Shown here piece after piece: positions 7,416-14,196 of a stretch of DNA of 45,041 bases (positions within the stretch are counted from its first letter, which is position 1; every line of letters starts with the position of its first letter). The notes under the pieces were generated by a model. That model did not search any database. It was given only the letters and a program-made list of their open reading frames with translations, and had not been told where the DNA came from. The DNA comes from Nocardioides sp. PD653-B2 (lineage in GTDB: Bacteria; Actinomycetota; Actinomycetes; Propionibacteriales; Nocardioidaceae): positions 1 through 45,041 of the forward strand of contig NZ_BDJE01000053.1 of NCBI RefSeq assembly GCF_002117935.1, given 5' to 3'. Position numbers and translations under genes: made by a program.

Positions 7416-8444
7416 TCAAGCGGGGAGGTCGACGAGGCCGGCGAGAGCCTGCCGGTGGGACTCGGGGGTGCCGAGGAGCAGCTGGTCGGCCTTGGCCCGC
7501 TTGAGGTGCAGGTGGGCCGGGTGCTCCCAGGTCATGCCGAGGCCGCCGTGCAGCTGGACCGCCTCCTCGGCCGCGTGCACGGCCGCCTCGGAGCAGAACG
7601 AGGCCGCCACCGCGACCGCGACCGGGGCGTCGGGGTCGTCGGCCGCGAGGGTGGCGGCGGCGTAGCGGGCGGCGGCGTCGGCCTGCTCGACCGCGGCGTA
7701 CAGGTCGGCGAGCCGGTGCTTGAGCGCCTGGAACCCGCCGACGACCCGGCCGAACTGGCGGCGCTCCTGGAGGTACTCGATCGTCGTCTCCAGCGACCAC
7801 CGGGCGAGGCCGACCTGCTCGGCGGCGAGCAGTCCCGCACCCGTCAGGAGCGCGCGGTCGATCGCGGCCGCCGCGTCGTCGGACACCAGCGTCCGCTCGG
7901 ACCCGGCGAGGTCGACCTCACCGAGCGGGCGGGTCATGTCGAGCGAGGAGATCGGCGTGGTCGTCGCGCCGCGCACGGCGTACAGCGCGTTGCCCTCGGG
8001 CAGCAGCAGCACGTCTGCGGGCAGCCCGACGGTGGTGAGCGCAGCAGGTCCGTGTCGCAGCGCCGTCGGCCGGACCAGCAACGCCGCCGTCTGCTCGCCG
8101 GAGGCGAGCAGCGGCAGGATCGTCGTGTCGCCCAGCGCCACCAGGGCTGTCGTCGCGACGACGCTCGAGGTCAGGTAGGGCGAGGGCGCGGCGGCCCGGC
8201 CCACCTCCTCGAGCACGGCCGCGGCCTCGACGGCGGTCGCGCCGGCGCCGCCCAGCGACTCGGGCACCAGCAGCCCGGGCAGGCCGAGCTCGACGAACGC
8301 GGACCACAGCGGGCCGGAGACCTCGTCGGTGCCGTCGTAGATCGCGTTCAGGCGCTCGGTGGGCGAGTGCTTCTCGAGCGCCTTGCGCACCGAGGCCCGC
8401 AGGTCCTGCTCGACGTCGTCGGGCAGCAGCGTGAGCTCGGTCAT
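7416..8444 (-). CDS. Acyl-CoA dehydrogenase, likely non-catalytic partner subunit
   Basis: A 342-residue ACAD-fold protein, shorter than the canonical 380-400. It keeps ERRQFGRVVGGFQALKHRLA and the LHGGLGMTWEHPAHLHLKRA segment. After that it has QLLLGTPESHRQAL instead of the EGTSEI-type loop, so the usual Glu-bearing loop is missing. It overlaps the upstream 401-residue dehydrogenase by 4 nt (ATGA). In mycobacterial sterol catabolism, adjacent FadE pairs of this kind form alpha2beta2 heterotetramers in which only one subunit is complete. By analogy these two genes probably encode one heteromeric dehydrogenase. Pairing is inferred from order, coupling and the missing loop. Confidence 0.85.
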   Translation of the reverse strand: MTELTLLPDDVEQDLRASVRKALEKHSPTERLNAIYDGTDEVSGPLWSAFVELGLPGLLVPESLGGAGATAVEAAAVLEEVGRAAAPSPYLTSSVVATTALVALGDTTILPLLASGEQTAALLVRPTALRHGPAALTTVGLPADVLLLPEGNALYAVRGATTTPISSLDMTRPLGEVDLAGSERTLVSDDAAAAIDRALLTGAGLLAAEQVGLARWSLETTIEYLQERRQFGRVVGGFQALKHRLADLYAAVEQADAAARYAAATLAADDPDAPVAVAVAASFCSEAAVHAAEEAVQLHGGLGMTWEHPAHLHLKRAKADQLLLGTPESHRQALAGLVDLPA

Positions 8445-9646
8445 CGGGGGAGATCCTTCCACGGGATGTCCTTGTCGACGCGGTGCTCGCTCGGCAGCCC
8501 GAGGATCCGCTCGGAGACCACGTTGCGGAGGATCTCCGACGTGCCGCCCTCGATGGAGTTGCCCTTGGAGCGGAGGTAGCGGTAGCCGGCGTCCTTGCCG
8601 GTGAAGTCGACGATCTCGGGCCGGGTCATCGCCCAGTCGCCGTAGCGCAGGCCGTCGTCGCCGAGCAGCTCGACCTCGAGCGCCGAGAGCTCCTGGTTGA
8701 GCCGGGCGAAGGTCAGCTTCATCGCCGAGCCCTCGGGCCCGGGGGTGCCGGCCGCGAGCTTCTGGCGCAGGCGGGTGCCCGTCAGCCGGGCGACCTCGGA
8801 CTCGACCCAGAGCCCGAGCAGCCGCTCGTGGGTCCCGGGGGTGCGGAGCTCGGGCCGGGTGCGCCAGGTCTCGGCGACCTTGCCGATCATCCCGGACTCG
8901 CGTGGGAAGGCGCCGCCGCCGATCGCGACCCGCTCGTTCATCAAGGTGCCGTTGGCGACCTGCCAGCCGGCGCCGACGTCGCCGACCCGGTTGGAGTCGG
9001 GGATCCGCACGTCGGTCAGGAAGACCTCGTTGAACTCCGCCTCGCCGGTGATCTGCCGCAGCGGCCGGACCTCGACGCCCGGGTCGTGCATGTCGACCAG
9101 GAAGTACGACAGCCCGGCGTGTTTGGGCTGGTCGGGGTCGGTGCGCGCGACCAGGATCGCGCGGTCGGCGATGTGCGCGGACGACGTCCAGACCTTCTGG
9201 CCGTTGACGATCCACGTGTCGTCGCGGTGTCCTGAGCCGGTCGAAGGGTCCAGCACCGCCCGGGTCGCGAGCCCGGCCAGGTCGGACCCGGCGCCCGGCT
9301 CGGAGAAGAGCTGGCACCACACCTCCTCGCCGCACCACAGCGGCCGGAGGTAGCGCTGCTGCTGCTCCTCGGTGCCGAACATCAAGATCGTCGGCGCGGC
9401 CATGCCGAGGCCGATGCCGATCCGCCCCGGGTTGTTGTCCGGGGCGCCGGCGGCGACGAGCTGCTCGTCGACGGCGGCCTGGAGGCCGCGGGCCAGGCCG
9501 AGCCCGCCGAGGCCCTCCGGGAAGTGCACCCAGGCGAGGCCCGCGTCGAAGCGGGCGCGCAGGAAGTCGAGCCGTTCGGTGGTCTCGGGCGGGTGCTCCG
9601 CGAGCAGCGCGTCGACGCGCTCGCGCAGGTCGTCGGCGTCAGTCAC
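8441..9646 (-). CDS. Acyl-CoA dehydrogenase with in-frame REP-derived insertion
   Basis: A 401-residue ACAD. Evidence is LFSEPGAGSDLAGLATRA (FAD/substrate motif), WIVNGQKVWTSSAH, and the C-terminal IEGGTSEILRNVVSERILG carrying the Glu-containing loop. Between the two conserved motifs, residues 132-140 read LDPSTGSGH, a stretch encoded by a short dispersed palindromic repeat (9231-9250) that keeps the frame. Homologues usually have only a short turn here, so the loop is probably tolerated on the surface. The gene overlaps the upstream ACAD10/11-like gene by 8 nt and the downstream subunit by 4 nt. It is the likely catalytic subunit of a heteromeric dehydrogenase with that neighbour. Confidence 0.9.
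   Translation of the reverse strand: MTDADDLRERVDALLAEHPPETTERLDFLRARFDAGLAWVHFPEGLGGLGLARGLQAAVDEQLVAAGAPDNNPGRIGIGLGMAAPTILMFGTEEQQQRYLRPLWCGEEVWCQLFSEPGAGSDLAGLATRAVLDPSTGSGHRDDTWIVNGQKVWTSSAHIADRAILVARTDPDQPKHAGLSYFLVDMHDPGVEVRPLRQITGEAEFNEVFLTDVRIPDSNRVGDVGAGWQVANGTLMNERVAIGGGAFPRESGMIGKVAETWRTRPELRTPGTHERLLGLWVESEVARLTGTRLRQKLAAGTPGPEGSAMKLTFARLNQELSALEVELLGDDGLRYGDWAMTRPEIVDFTGKDAGYRYLRSKGNSIEGGTSEILRNVVSERILGLPSEHRVDKDIPWKDLPR
9231..9250. repeat. REP-like element (CCTGAGCC-GTCGAAGG type) inside a coding sequence
   Basis: The 20 bases read CCTGAGCCGGTCGAAGGGTC. This matches the dispersed CTTCGACAGGCTCAGG-type repeat seen in many bacterial genomes (established knowledge, from memory). 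It lies inside the 401-residue acyl-CoA dehydrogenase gene and contributes the residues DPSTGSG in frame. It is the only copy I noticed in the window. Confidence 0.6.
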
Positions 9647-10880
9647 TGCTGGTGGGCGCTTCGAGGTGCCGGGCGATCTCGGTCTTGGCCAGGGAGTTCT
9701 TGTGCACCTCGTCCGGCCCGTCGGCGAAGCGCAGCGTGCGGATCCCGGCGTACGCCGAGGCGAGCGGGAAGTCCTGCGAGAGCCCGCCGGCGCCGTGCAC
9801 CTGGATGGCCTTGTCGAGGATCCACTGGACGGTCTGGGGGGTGGCGATCTTGATCGCCTGGATCTCGGTGTGGGCGCCGCGGTTGCCGACGGTGTCCATC
9901 AGCCACGCGGTCTTGAGCACCAGCAGCCGCAGCTGCTCGACCCGCACGCGGGACTCGGCGATCCAGTCGCGGATCACGCCCTGGTTCGCGAGCGGTCGCC
10001 CGAAGGCGACGCGTGACGACGCGCGCCGGCACATCAGCTCGATCGCGGCCTCGGCGACGCCGATGGCGCGCATGCAGTGGTGGATGCGGCCAGGACCCAG
10101 GCGGGCCTGGGCGATCGCGAAGCCGGCGCCCTCCTCGCCGATCAGGTTCGTGACCGGCACGCGCACGTCGTGGAACGCCAGCTCGGCGTGGCCGCCGTGC
10201 TCGTGGTCGTCGTACCCGAAGACCTCCATGCCCCGGATGATCTCCAGGCCGGGGGTGTCGCGGGGGACCAGCACCTGGCTCTGCTGGCGGTGCCGTGACG
10301 CGCTCGGGTCGGTCTTGCCCATCACGATGAAGATCTCGGCCTCGGGGTTCATCGCCCCGGTGATCCACCACTTGCGACCGTTGAGCACGTACTCGTCGCC
10401 GTCCCGCTCGATCCTCGTCTCGATGTTGGTGGCGTCGGAGGAGGCGACGTCCGGCTCGGTCATCGCGAACGACGAGCGGATCTCGGCGGCCAGCAGTGGC
10501 CGGAGCCAGCGCTCCTTCTGCTCGGGGGTGCCGAAGAGCGAGAGCACCTCCATGTTGCCGGTGTCGGGCGCCGCGCAGTTGAGCACGGCCGGAGCGAGGT
10601 GGCCGCTGTGGCCGGTGATCTCGGCGAGCGGGGCGTACTGGAGGTTGGTCAGGCCGGGGCTGTCGGCGTGCTCGGCCGGGAGGAAGAGGTTCCACAGCCC
10701 GAGCTCGCGCGCCTCGGCCCGCAGCTCCTGGAGGACCGGCACCGTCGACCACGCCCAGGGGTTCTCCAGCCGGCCGAGCTGGTCGTGGAAGACCGGCTCG
10801 CTCGGCACGATCCGGTCGGCCATGAAGGTGAGCAGCCGGTCGCGCAGCTCGGTGGTCGTGTCGTCGAAGTCGAAGTCCAT
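9639..10880 (-). CDS. ACAD10/11-like acyl-CoA dehydrogenase
   Basis: A 413-residue dehydrogenase. Motifs are FAMTEPDVASSDATNI (signature 1), YVLNGRKWWITGAMNP, RVAFGRPLANQGVIRDWIAE and VHGAGGLSQDFPLA. The C-terminal RTLRFADGPDEVHKNSLAK is the ADGPDEVH variant characteristic of the ACAD10/ACAD11 branch, in place of EGTSEI. In animals that branch is fused to an APH-type kinase domain; here the kinase is the next gene upstream (15-nt gap). In the Pseudomonas lva pathway and in mammals, such kinase-dehydrogenase pairs convert 4-hydroxyacyl-CoA through a 4-phospho intermediate. Assigning that activity here is an inference from motif and adjacency. Confidence 0.9.
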   Translation of the reverse strand: MDFDFDDTTTELRDRLLTFMADRIVPSEPVFHDQLGRLENPWAWSTVPVLQELRAEARELGLWNLFLPAEHADSPGLTNLQYAPLAEITGHSGHLAPAVLNCAAPDTGNMEVLSLFGTPEQKERWLRPLLAAEIRSSFAMTEPDVASSDATNIETRIERDGDEYVLNGRKWWITGAMNPEAEIFIVMGKTDPSASRHRQQSQVLVPRDTPGLEIIRGMEVFGYDDHEHGGHAELAFHDVRVPVTNLIGEEGAGFAIAQARLGPGRIHHCMRAIGVAEAAIELMCRRASSRVAFGRPLANQGVIRDWIAESRVRVEQLRLLVLKTAWLMDTVGNRGAHTEIQAIKIATPQTVQWILDKAIQVHGAGGLSQDFPLASAYAGIRTLRFADGPDEVHKNSLAKTEIARHLEAPTSSD

Positions 10881-10895
10881 GGGGTTTCGGTGTCC

Positions 10896-11936
10896 TCAGT
10901 TCGTGTCGAGTGCGTCGAGGCCGGCGGCGATCAGCGGGTCGAAACCGGCGCCGATCTGGTCGAAGCCCTCGCCGACGGTCTGGCCTTGCAGGTAGCGGAA
11001 GTGGATGCCCTCGAGGATCACCGCGAGCTTGAAGTAGGCGAGGGCGAGGTGGAATCCCATGTCTCCGAGCTCGCGCCCGCTGGCCTGCGCGTACCGCGCG
11101 AGGTGGCCGGCGGCGTCGGGATAGCCGGGCGCACGGCTGACGTCGGCGACCAGGTCGCCGCCGGCGAGCAGCGCCACCTGGTCGTAGACGAGCAGCAGGG
11201 CGACATCGGTGCGGGTGTCGCCGAGCGTCGCCATCTCCCAGTCGACGACGGCCTTGACCTGGTCGTCGTCGCCGGTGAGCAGGTTGTCGAGGCGGTAGTC
11301 GCCGTGCACGATGCCGACCACCGCCGGGTCCTCCGCGGGCACCTGGGCCGTGAGCAGGCGGTGCAGCTCCTCGGCGTTCGGGCGCTCGCGGGTCTTCGAG
11401 CCCTCGAGCTGCTTGCCCCACCGCCGGACCTGGCGCTCGAGGAAGCCCTGCGGGCGACCGAACTCCGTGAGCCCGACCTCGGCCGGGTCCACCGCGTGCA
11501 GCGCCGCCAGCGCGTCGACCATCCGGCCCGCGATGGTCGCGGTGCGCTCGGGGCCGAGCGGCTCCAGCTGCTTCGCGGAGCGGTACGCCGTGCCGGGGAC
11601 CCGCTCCATCACGTAGAACGGCGCTCCCAGCACGTCGGGGTCGGCGCAGTGGGCGTACGTCGTGGGCACCGGGACGTCGGTGTCGACCAGCGCGGTCATC
11701 GCGGTGTACTCGCGGCCCATGTCGTGGGCGGTCGCCTGCACGTGGCCGAGCGGCGGGCGGCGCACGATCCACCAGCCGGCGCCGTCGGTGACCTCGTAGG
11801 TCAGGTTGGACTTGCCGCCCGCGATCACCCGGGCGCGCAGCTCGCCGCCGAGCTCGCCGGGCCGCTGCCCGTCGTACCACCGTCGGAAGGCGTCGAGGTC
11901 GAGGCCGGGGACGTCGTGGGTCTGGAGATCGGCCAT
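10896..11936 (-). CDS. APH-type phosphotransferase family kinase (ACAD10/11-associated)
   Basis: A 346-residue protein kinase-like fold enzyme of the aminoglycoside phosphotransferase superfamily. IAGGKSNLTYEV is the nucleotide-binding region, VHGDYRLDNLL the catalytic loop with its Asp and Asn, and VVDWEMATLGD the metal-binding Asp segment. The phrase GGKSNLTYEV...RRPPLGHV is typical of the kinase domain of ACAD10/11 and of LvaA-type kinases, not of drug-resistance APHs. It lies between an SDR gene (1-nt overlap, TGATG) and the ACAD10/11-like gene. Its likely substrate is therefore a hydroxyacyl-CoA. The kinase call is firm; the substrate is inferred. Confidence 0.88.
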   Translation of the reverse strand: MADLQTHDVPGLDLDAFRRWYDGQRPGELGGELRARVIAGGKSNLTYEVTDGAGWWIVRRPPLGHVQATAHDMGREYTAMTALVDTDVPVPTTYAHCADPDVLGAPFYVMERVPGTAYRSAKQLEPLGPERTATIAGRMVDALAALHAVDPAEVGLTEFGRPQGFLERQVRRWGKQLEGSKTRERPNAEELHRLLTAQVPAEDPAVVGIVHGDYRLDNLLTGDDDQVKAVVDWEMATLGDTRTDVALLLVYDQVALLAGGDLVADVSRAPGYPDAAGHLARYAQASGRELGDMGFHLALAYFKLAVILEGIHFRYLQGQTVGEGFDQIGAGFDPLIAAGLDALDTN

Positions 11937-12745
11937 CAGAGTGCTGCTCCTGCCTCGTCGACCTTCTGCTGCAGCCGGCGCATCCCCGCCAGCCACCGGT
12001 CGGTGTCCGCGGCGCGGGCGGCGTAGTAGCCCGCGACCTCCGGGTGGGGGAGGACCAGGAAGCGGCCCTCGGCGATCGCGGTGACGGCGGCGTCGGCCAC
12101 GGCCTCCGGCGGGAGCGCGCTGTCGCGGGAGAGCAGCGCCTGCAGGGGTCCTGCGTCCTCGAGCATCTGGGTCTGGACGCCCTGCGGGCAGATCGCGTGC
12201 ACGTCGACGCCGCGCGCGCCGTAGGTGACCGACAGCCACTCGGCGAAGCCGACGGCGGCGTGCTTGGTGACGGAGTACGGCGCGCTGCCGATCATCGTCA
12301 GCAGCCCGGCCGCCGAGGCGGTCACGACGAAGCGGCCGCCCTGGCCGTCCTCGAGCCAGCGCGGCACCAGCTCGCGGGCGGCGCGGACGTGGGCCATCAC
12401 GTTGACGTCGATGATCCGGTCCCAGACGTCATCGGGGGCCTGGAGGCTGTCGCCGCCGGAGGCGTCCTTGCCGGCGCCGTCGATGCCGGCGTTGGCGAAG
12501 AAGACGTCGATCCGGCCGAGTGCCTCGGTCGCCGAGTCGATCACGGCGCGCACGCCGTCCGTGGACGAGACGTCACCCGGCACCGCCGTGCCGCCGAGCT
12601 CGTCGGCGACGGCCTGGGCGGTGACGGGGTCGAGGTCGTTGACGACCACGCGGGCGCCTTCGGCGGCGGCCCGGGTCGCGAGCGCGCGGCCGATGCCGCG
12701 GCCGGCGCCGGTCACGACGACGCCCTGGTCCTGGAAGGTGCCCAT
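11936..12745 (-). CDS. Short-chain dehydrogenase/reductase (SDR)
   Basis: A 269-residue classical SDR. The cofactor motif is VTGAGRGIGRALA, NAGIDGAG follows as the NNAG-like strand, and the active site shows ASAAGLLTMIGSAPYSVTKHAAVGF with Ser, Tyr and Lys in the normal YxxxK spacing. VVNDLDP after beta-2 has an Asp, which favours NAD(H) over NADP(H). Its start touches the upstream SDR stop (TGATG) and its own stop touches the kinase start. A role as a 3-hydroxyacyl-CoA or alcohol dehydrogenase in the operon's pathway is likely but not provable from sequence. Confidence 0.88.
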   Translation of the reverse strand: MGTFQDQGVVVTGAGRGIGRALATRAAAEGARVVVNDLDPVTAQAVADELGGTAVPGDVSSTDGVRAVIDSATEALGRIDVFFANAGIDGAGKDASGGDSLQAPDDVWDRIIDVNVMAHVRAARELVPRWLEDGQGGRFVVTASAAGLLTMIGSAPYSVTKHAAVGFAEWLSVTYGARGVDVHAICPQGVQTQMLEDAGPLQALLSRDSALPPEAVADAAVTAIAEGRFLVLPHPEVAGYYAARAADTDRWLAGMRRLQQKVDEAGAAL

Positions 12746-13497
12746 CAGACGCCGCCGGTCAGCGTGACACCGCCGTCGAGGACGACGGTCTGCCCGGTGA
12801 GCCAGGCGGCGTCGTCGGACAGGAGGAAGGCGACCGCGCCGGCCACGTCCTCCGGGACGCCGAGGCGCTGGAGCGGGTAGTGCGCGGCCACCTCGTCCTC
12901 ACGGCCCTCGTAGAGGGGGCCGGCGAACGCGGTCTTCACGACCGCGGGGGCCACCGCGTTGACGCGGATCGTCGGGCCGAGCTCGACGGCCAGTGACTCG
13001 GTCAGGCTGATCATCATCGCCTTCGACGCGCCGTACATCGCGATCATCGGCGCGGGCTTCACGCCCGAGACCGACGAGATGTTGACGACCGCGCCGCCGT
13101 GCTCGCCCATCCAGGCCCGGTGGGCGACCTGCACCCACGCGAGCGCGCCCAGCGCGTTGACCTCGACGACCTTGCGGGCCGCGGCGAGGTCGAGCTCGAC
13201 GAGGGGGCCGAAGACCGGGTTGATGCCGGCGTTGTTGACCAGCAGGTCCAGGCTGCCGAACGCCTCGATGGTGCGGCGTACGGCGTCCTCGCGGTGCTCG
13301 GGGTCGTCGGCCTTGCCGGCCACCGCGATCGCGTGCTCGGGCCCGCCGAGCGCGGCCACCGCCTCGTCGAGAGCCTCCGGCTTGCGGGCGGTGATGCAGA
13401 CCTTCGCGCCCTCCTCCACCAGTCGCTGGGCGATCCCGAGGCCGATCCCTCGGCTGGCTCCGGTCACGATCGCGACCTTGCCGGCGAGTCCGTTCAC
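12745..13497 (-). CDS. SDR family oxidoreductase, FabG-like
   Basis: A 250-residue classical SDR with VTGASRGIGLGIAQRL (cofactor), NNAGINPVFG, the catalytic NISSVSG Ser and YGASKAMMI (YxxxK), and a C-terminal LTGQTVVLDGGVTL typical of FabG-like proteins. It is the first gene of the eight-gene operon. The GTG start at 13497 is supported by an AGAGGAG Shine-Dalgarno about 6 nt upstream, so this mRNA has a short leader, unlike many others here. A TetR-type palindrome lies about 30-45 nt upstream, between it and the divergent TetR gene. ITARKPEALD after beta-2 suggests NADP(H) preference. Confidence 0.9.
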   Translation of the reverse strand: MNGLAGKVAIVTGASRGIGLGIAQRLVEEGAKVCITARKPEALDEAVAALGGPEHAIAVAGKADDPEHREDAVRRTIEAFGSLDLLVNNAGINPVFGPLVELDLAAARKVVEVNALGALAWVQVAHRAWMGEHGGAVVNISSVSGVKPAPMIAMYGASKAMMISLTESLAVELGPTIRVNAVAPAVVKTAFAGPLYEGREDEVAAHYPLQRLGVPEDVAGAVAFLLSDDAAWLTGQTVVLDGGVTLTGGV

Positions 13498-13528
13498 ACT
13501 GCTCTCCTCTGGGTGCTCTTGCCGAGTG

Positions 13529-13548
13529 ACTAAGCGCTTGCTTACCAT
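13529..13548. promoter_or_regulatory. TetR-type operator and TetR gene -10 box
   Basis: The sequence ACTAAGCGCTTGCTTA contains two overlapping palindromes: TAAGC-GCTT-GCTTA (13531-13544) and AnnAAGC/GCTTnnT (13529-13542). The second matches, with one mismatch, the KstR2-type consensus AnCAAGnnCTTGnT as I remember it. TACCAT (13543-13548) lies 7 nt before the TetR ATG, so a bound repressor would cover its own promoter. It would also cover the start region of the divergent operon. The site lies in the only gap between the two units. Confidence 0.65.
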
Positions 13549-13555
13549 GCTCGGC

Positions 13556-14152
13556 ATGAGCCCGTCCAGCCCCGTGGTCGATGCCCGGACCCGGCTCGCC
13601 CGGGCCGCGGTCGACGCGTTCGCGGTCAAGGGCTTCCACGGCACCACCACCCGGGACATCTCGACCGCCGCCGGCATGAGCCCCGCCGCGCTCTACGTGC
13701 ACCACCGCTCCAAGGAGGAGCTGCTCTTCGAGCTGGCCCGGCTCGGGCACGAGCGGGTGCTGGCGATGGTGCGCACGTCGGTGGCTTCGTCGGACGCCCC
13801 GGTCGAGCAGCTGGGCACGCTGGTCGAGGACTTCGTGCGCGACCACGCGGTGGCGCACACCGGGGCGCGCGTCATCAACTACGAGCTCGCCGCGCTCCGG
13901 GAGGACCACCTCGCCGAGATCGTGGCGATCCGCAACGACATCGACGTCGTCGTCCGCGACGTCATCGACCGGGGCGTCGCGACCGGCGTCTTCCACACCC
14001 CGGACCCGCACATGACCGCCCTCGCCGTCCTGTCGCTCGGCGTCGACGTCGCCCGGTGGTTCCGCGACGAGGGGCGCTGGACGCCCGACCAGGTCGCCGC
14101 GCACTACCGGCTGCTCGCGCTGCGGATGGTCGGCGCGGACGCCCGCGGTTGA
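13556..14152 (+). CDS. TetR/AcrR family transcriptional regulator
   Basis: A 198-residue repressor-like protein. Residues 10-60 form the TetR HTH: DARTRLARAAVDAFAVKGF, TTTRDISTAAGMSPAALY and HHRSKEELLFEL. The C-terminal ligand domain is helical. ATG 13556 is preferred over ATG 13547 because TACCAT sits 7 nt before 13556. It is divergent from the eight-gene acyl-CoA operon, with a palindromic operator between. TetR regulators in this position usually sense an acyl-CoA of the pathway; that is inferred here. Confidence 0.9.
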   Translation: MSPSSPVVDARTRLARAAVDAFAVKGFHGTTTRDISTAAGMSPAALYVHHRSKEELLFELARLGHERVLAMVRTSVASSDAPVEQLGTLVEDFVRDHAVAHTGARVINYELAALREDHLAEIVAIRNDIDVVVRDVIDRGVATGVFHTPDPHMTALAVLSLGVDVARWFRDEGRWTPDQVAAHYRLLALRMVGADARG

Positions 14153-14174
14153 TCGACTGATCGCCGATGTGCGC

Positions 14175-14196
14175 TCATGGCAGCCTGGTGCCATGA
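14175..14196. promoter_or_regulatory. Inverted repeat around the aldo/keto reductase start codon
   Basis: TCATGGCA (14175-14182) and TGCCATGA (14189-14196) form a perfect 8-bp inverted repeat with a 6-nt spacer. The right arm contains the ATG at 14193. It could be a repressor operator or an RNA hairpin covering the start. No clear -10 box or Shine-Dalgarno is visible nearby. Confidence 0.4.

Noticed and set aside
10896..11936. Antibiotic-resistance aminoglycoside phosphotransferase
   Set aside because: It has the APH fold, but the GGKSNLTYEV start, the context in an acyl-CoA operon and the adjacent ACAD10/11-like gene point to the metabolic kinase branch.
13473..13483. Second copy of the CCTGAGCC-type REP near the FabG-like gene
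   Set aside because: The bases encode the normal cofactor motif GASRGIGLG; similarity is chance.
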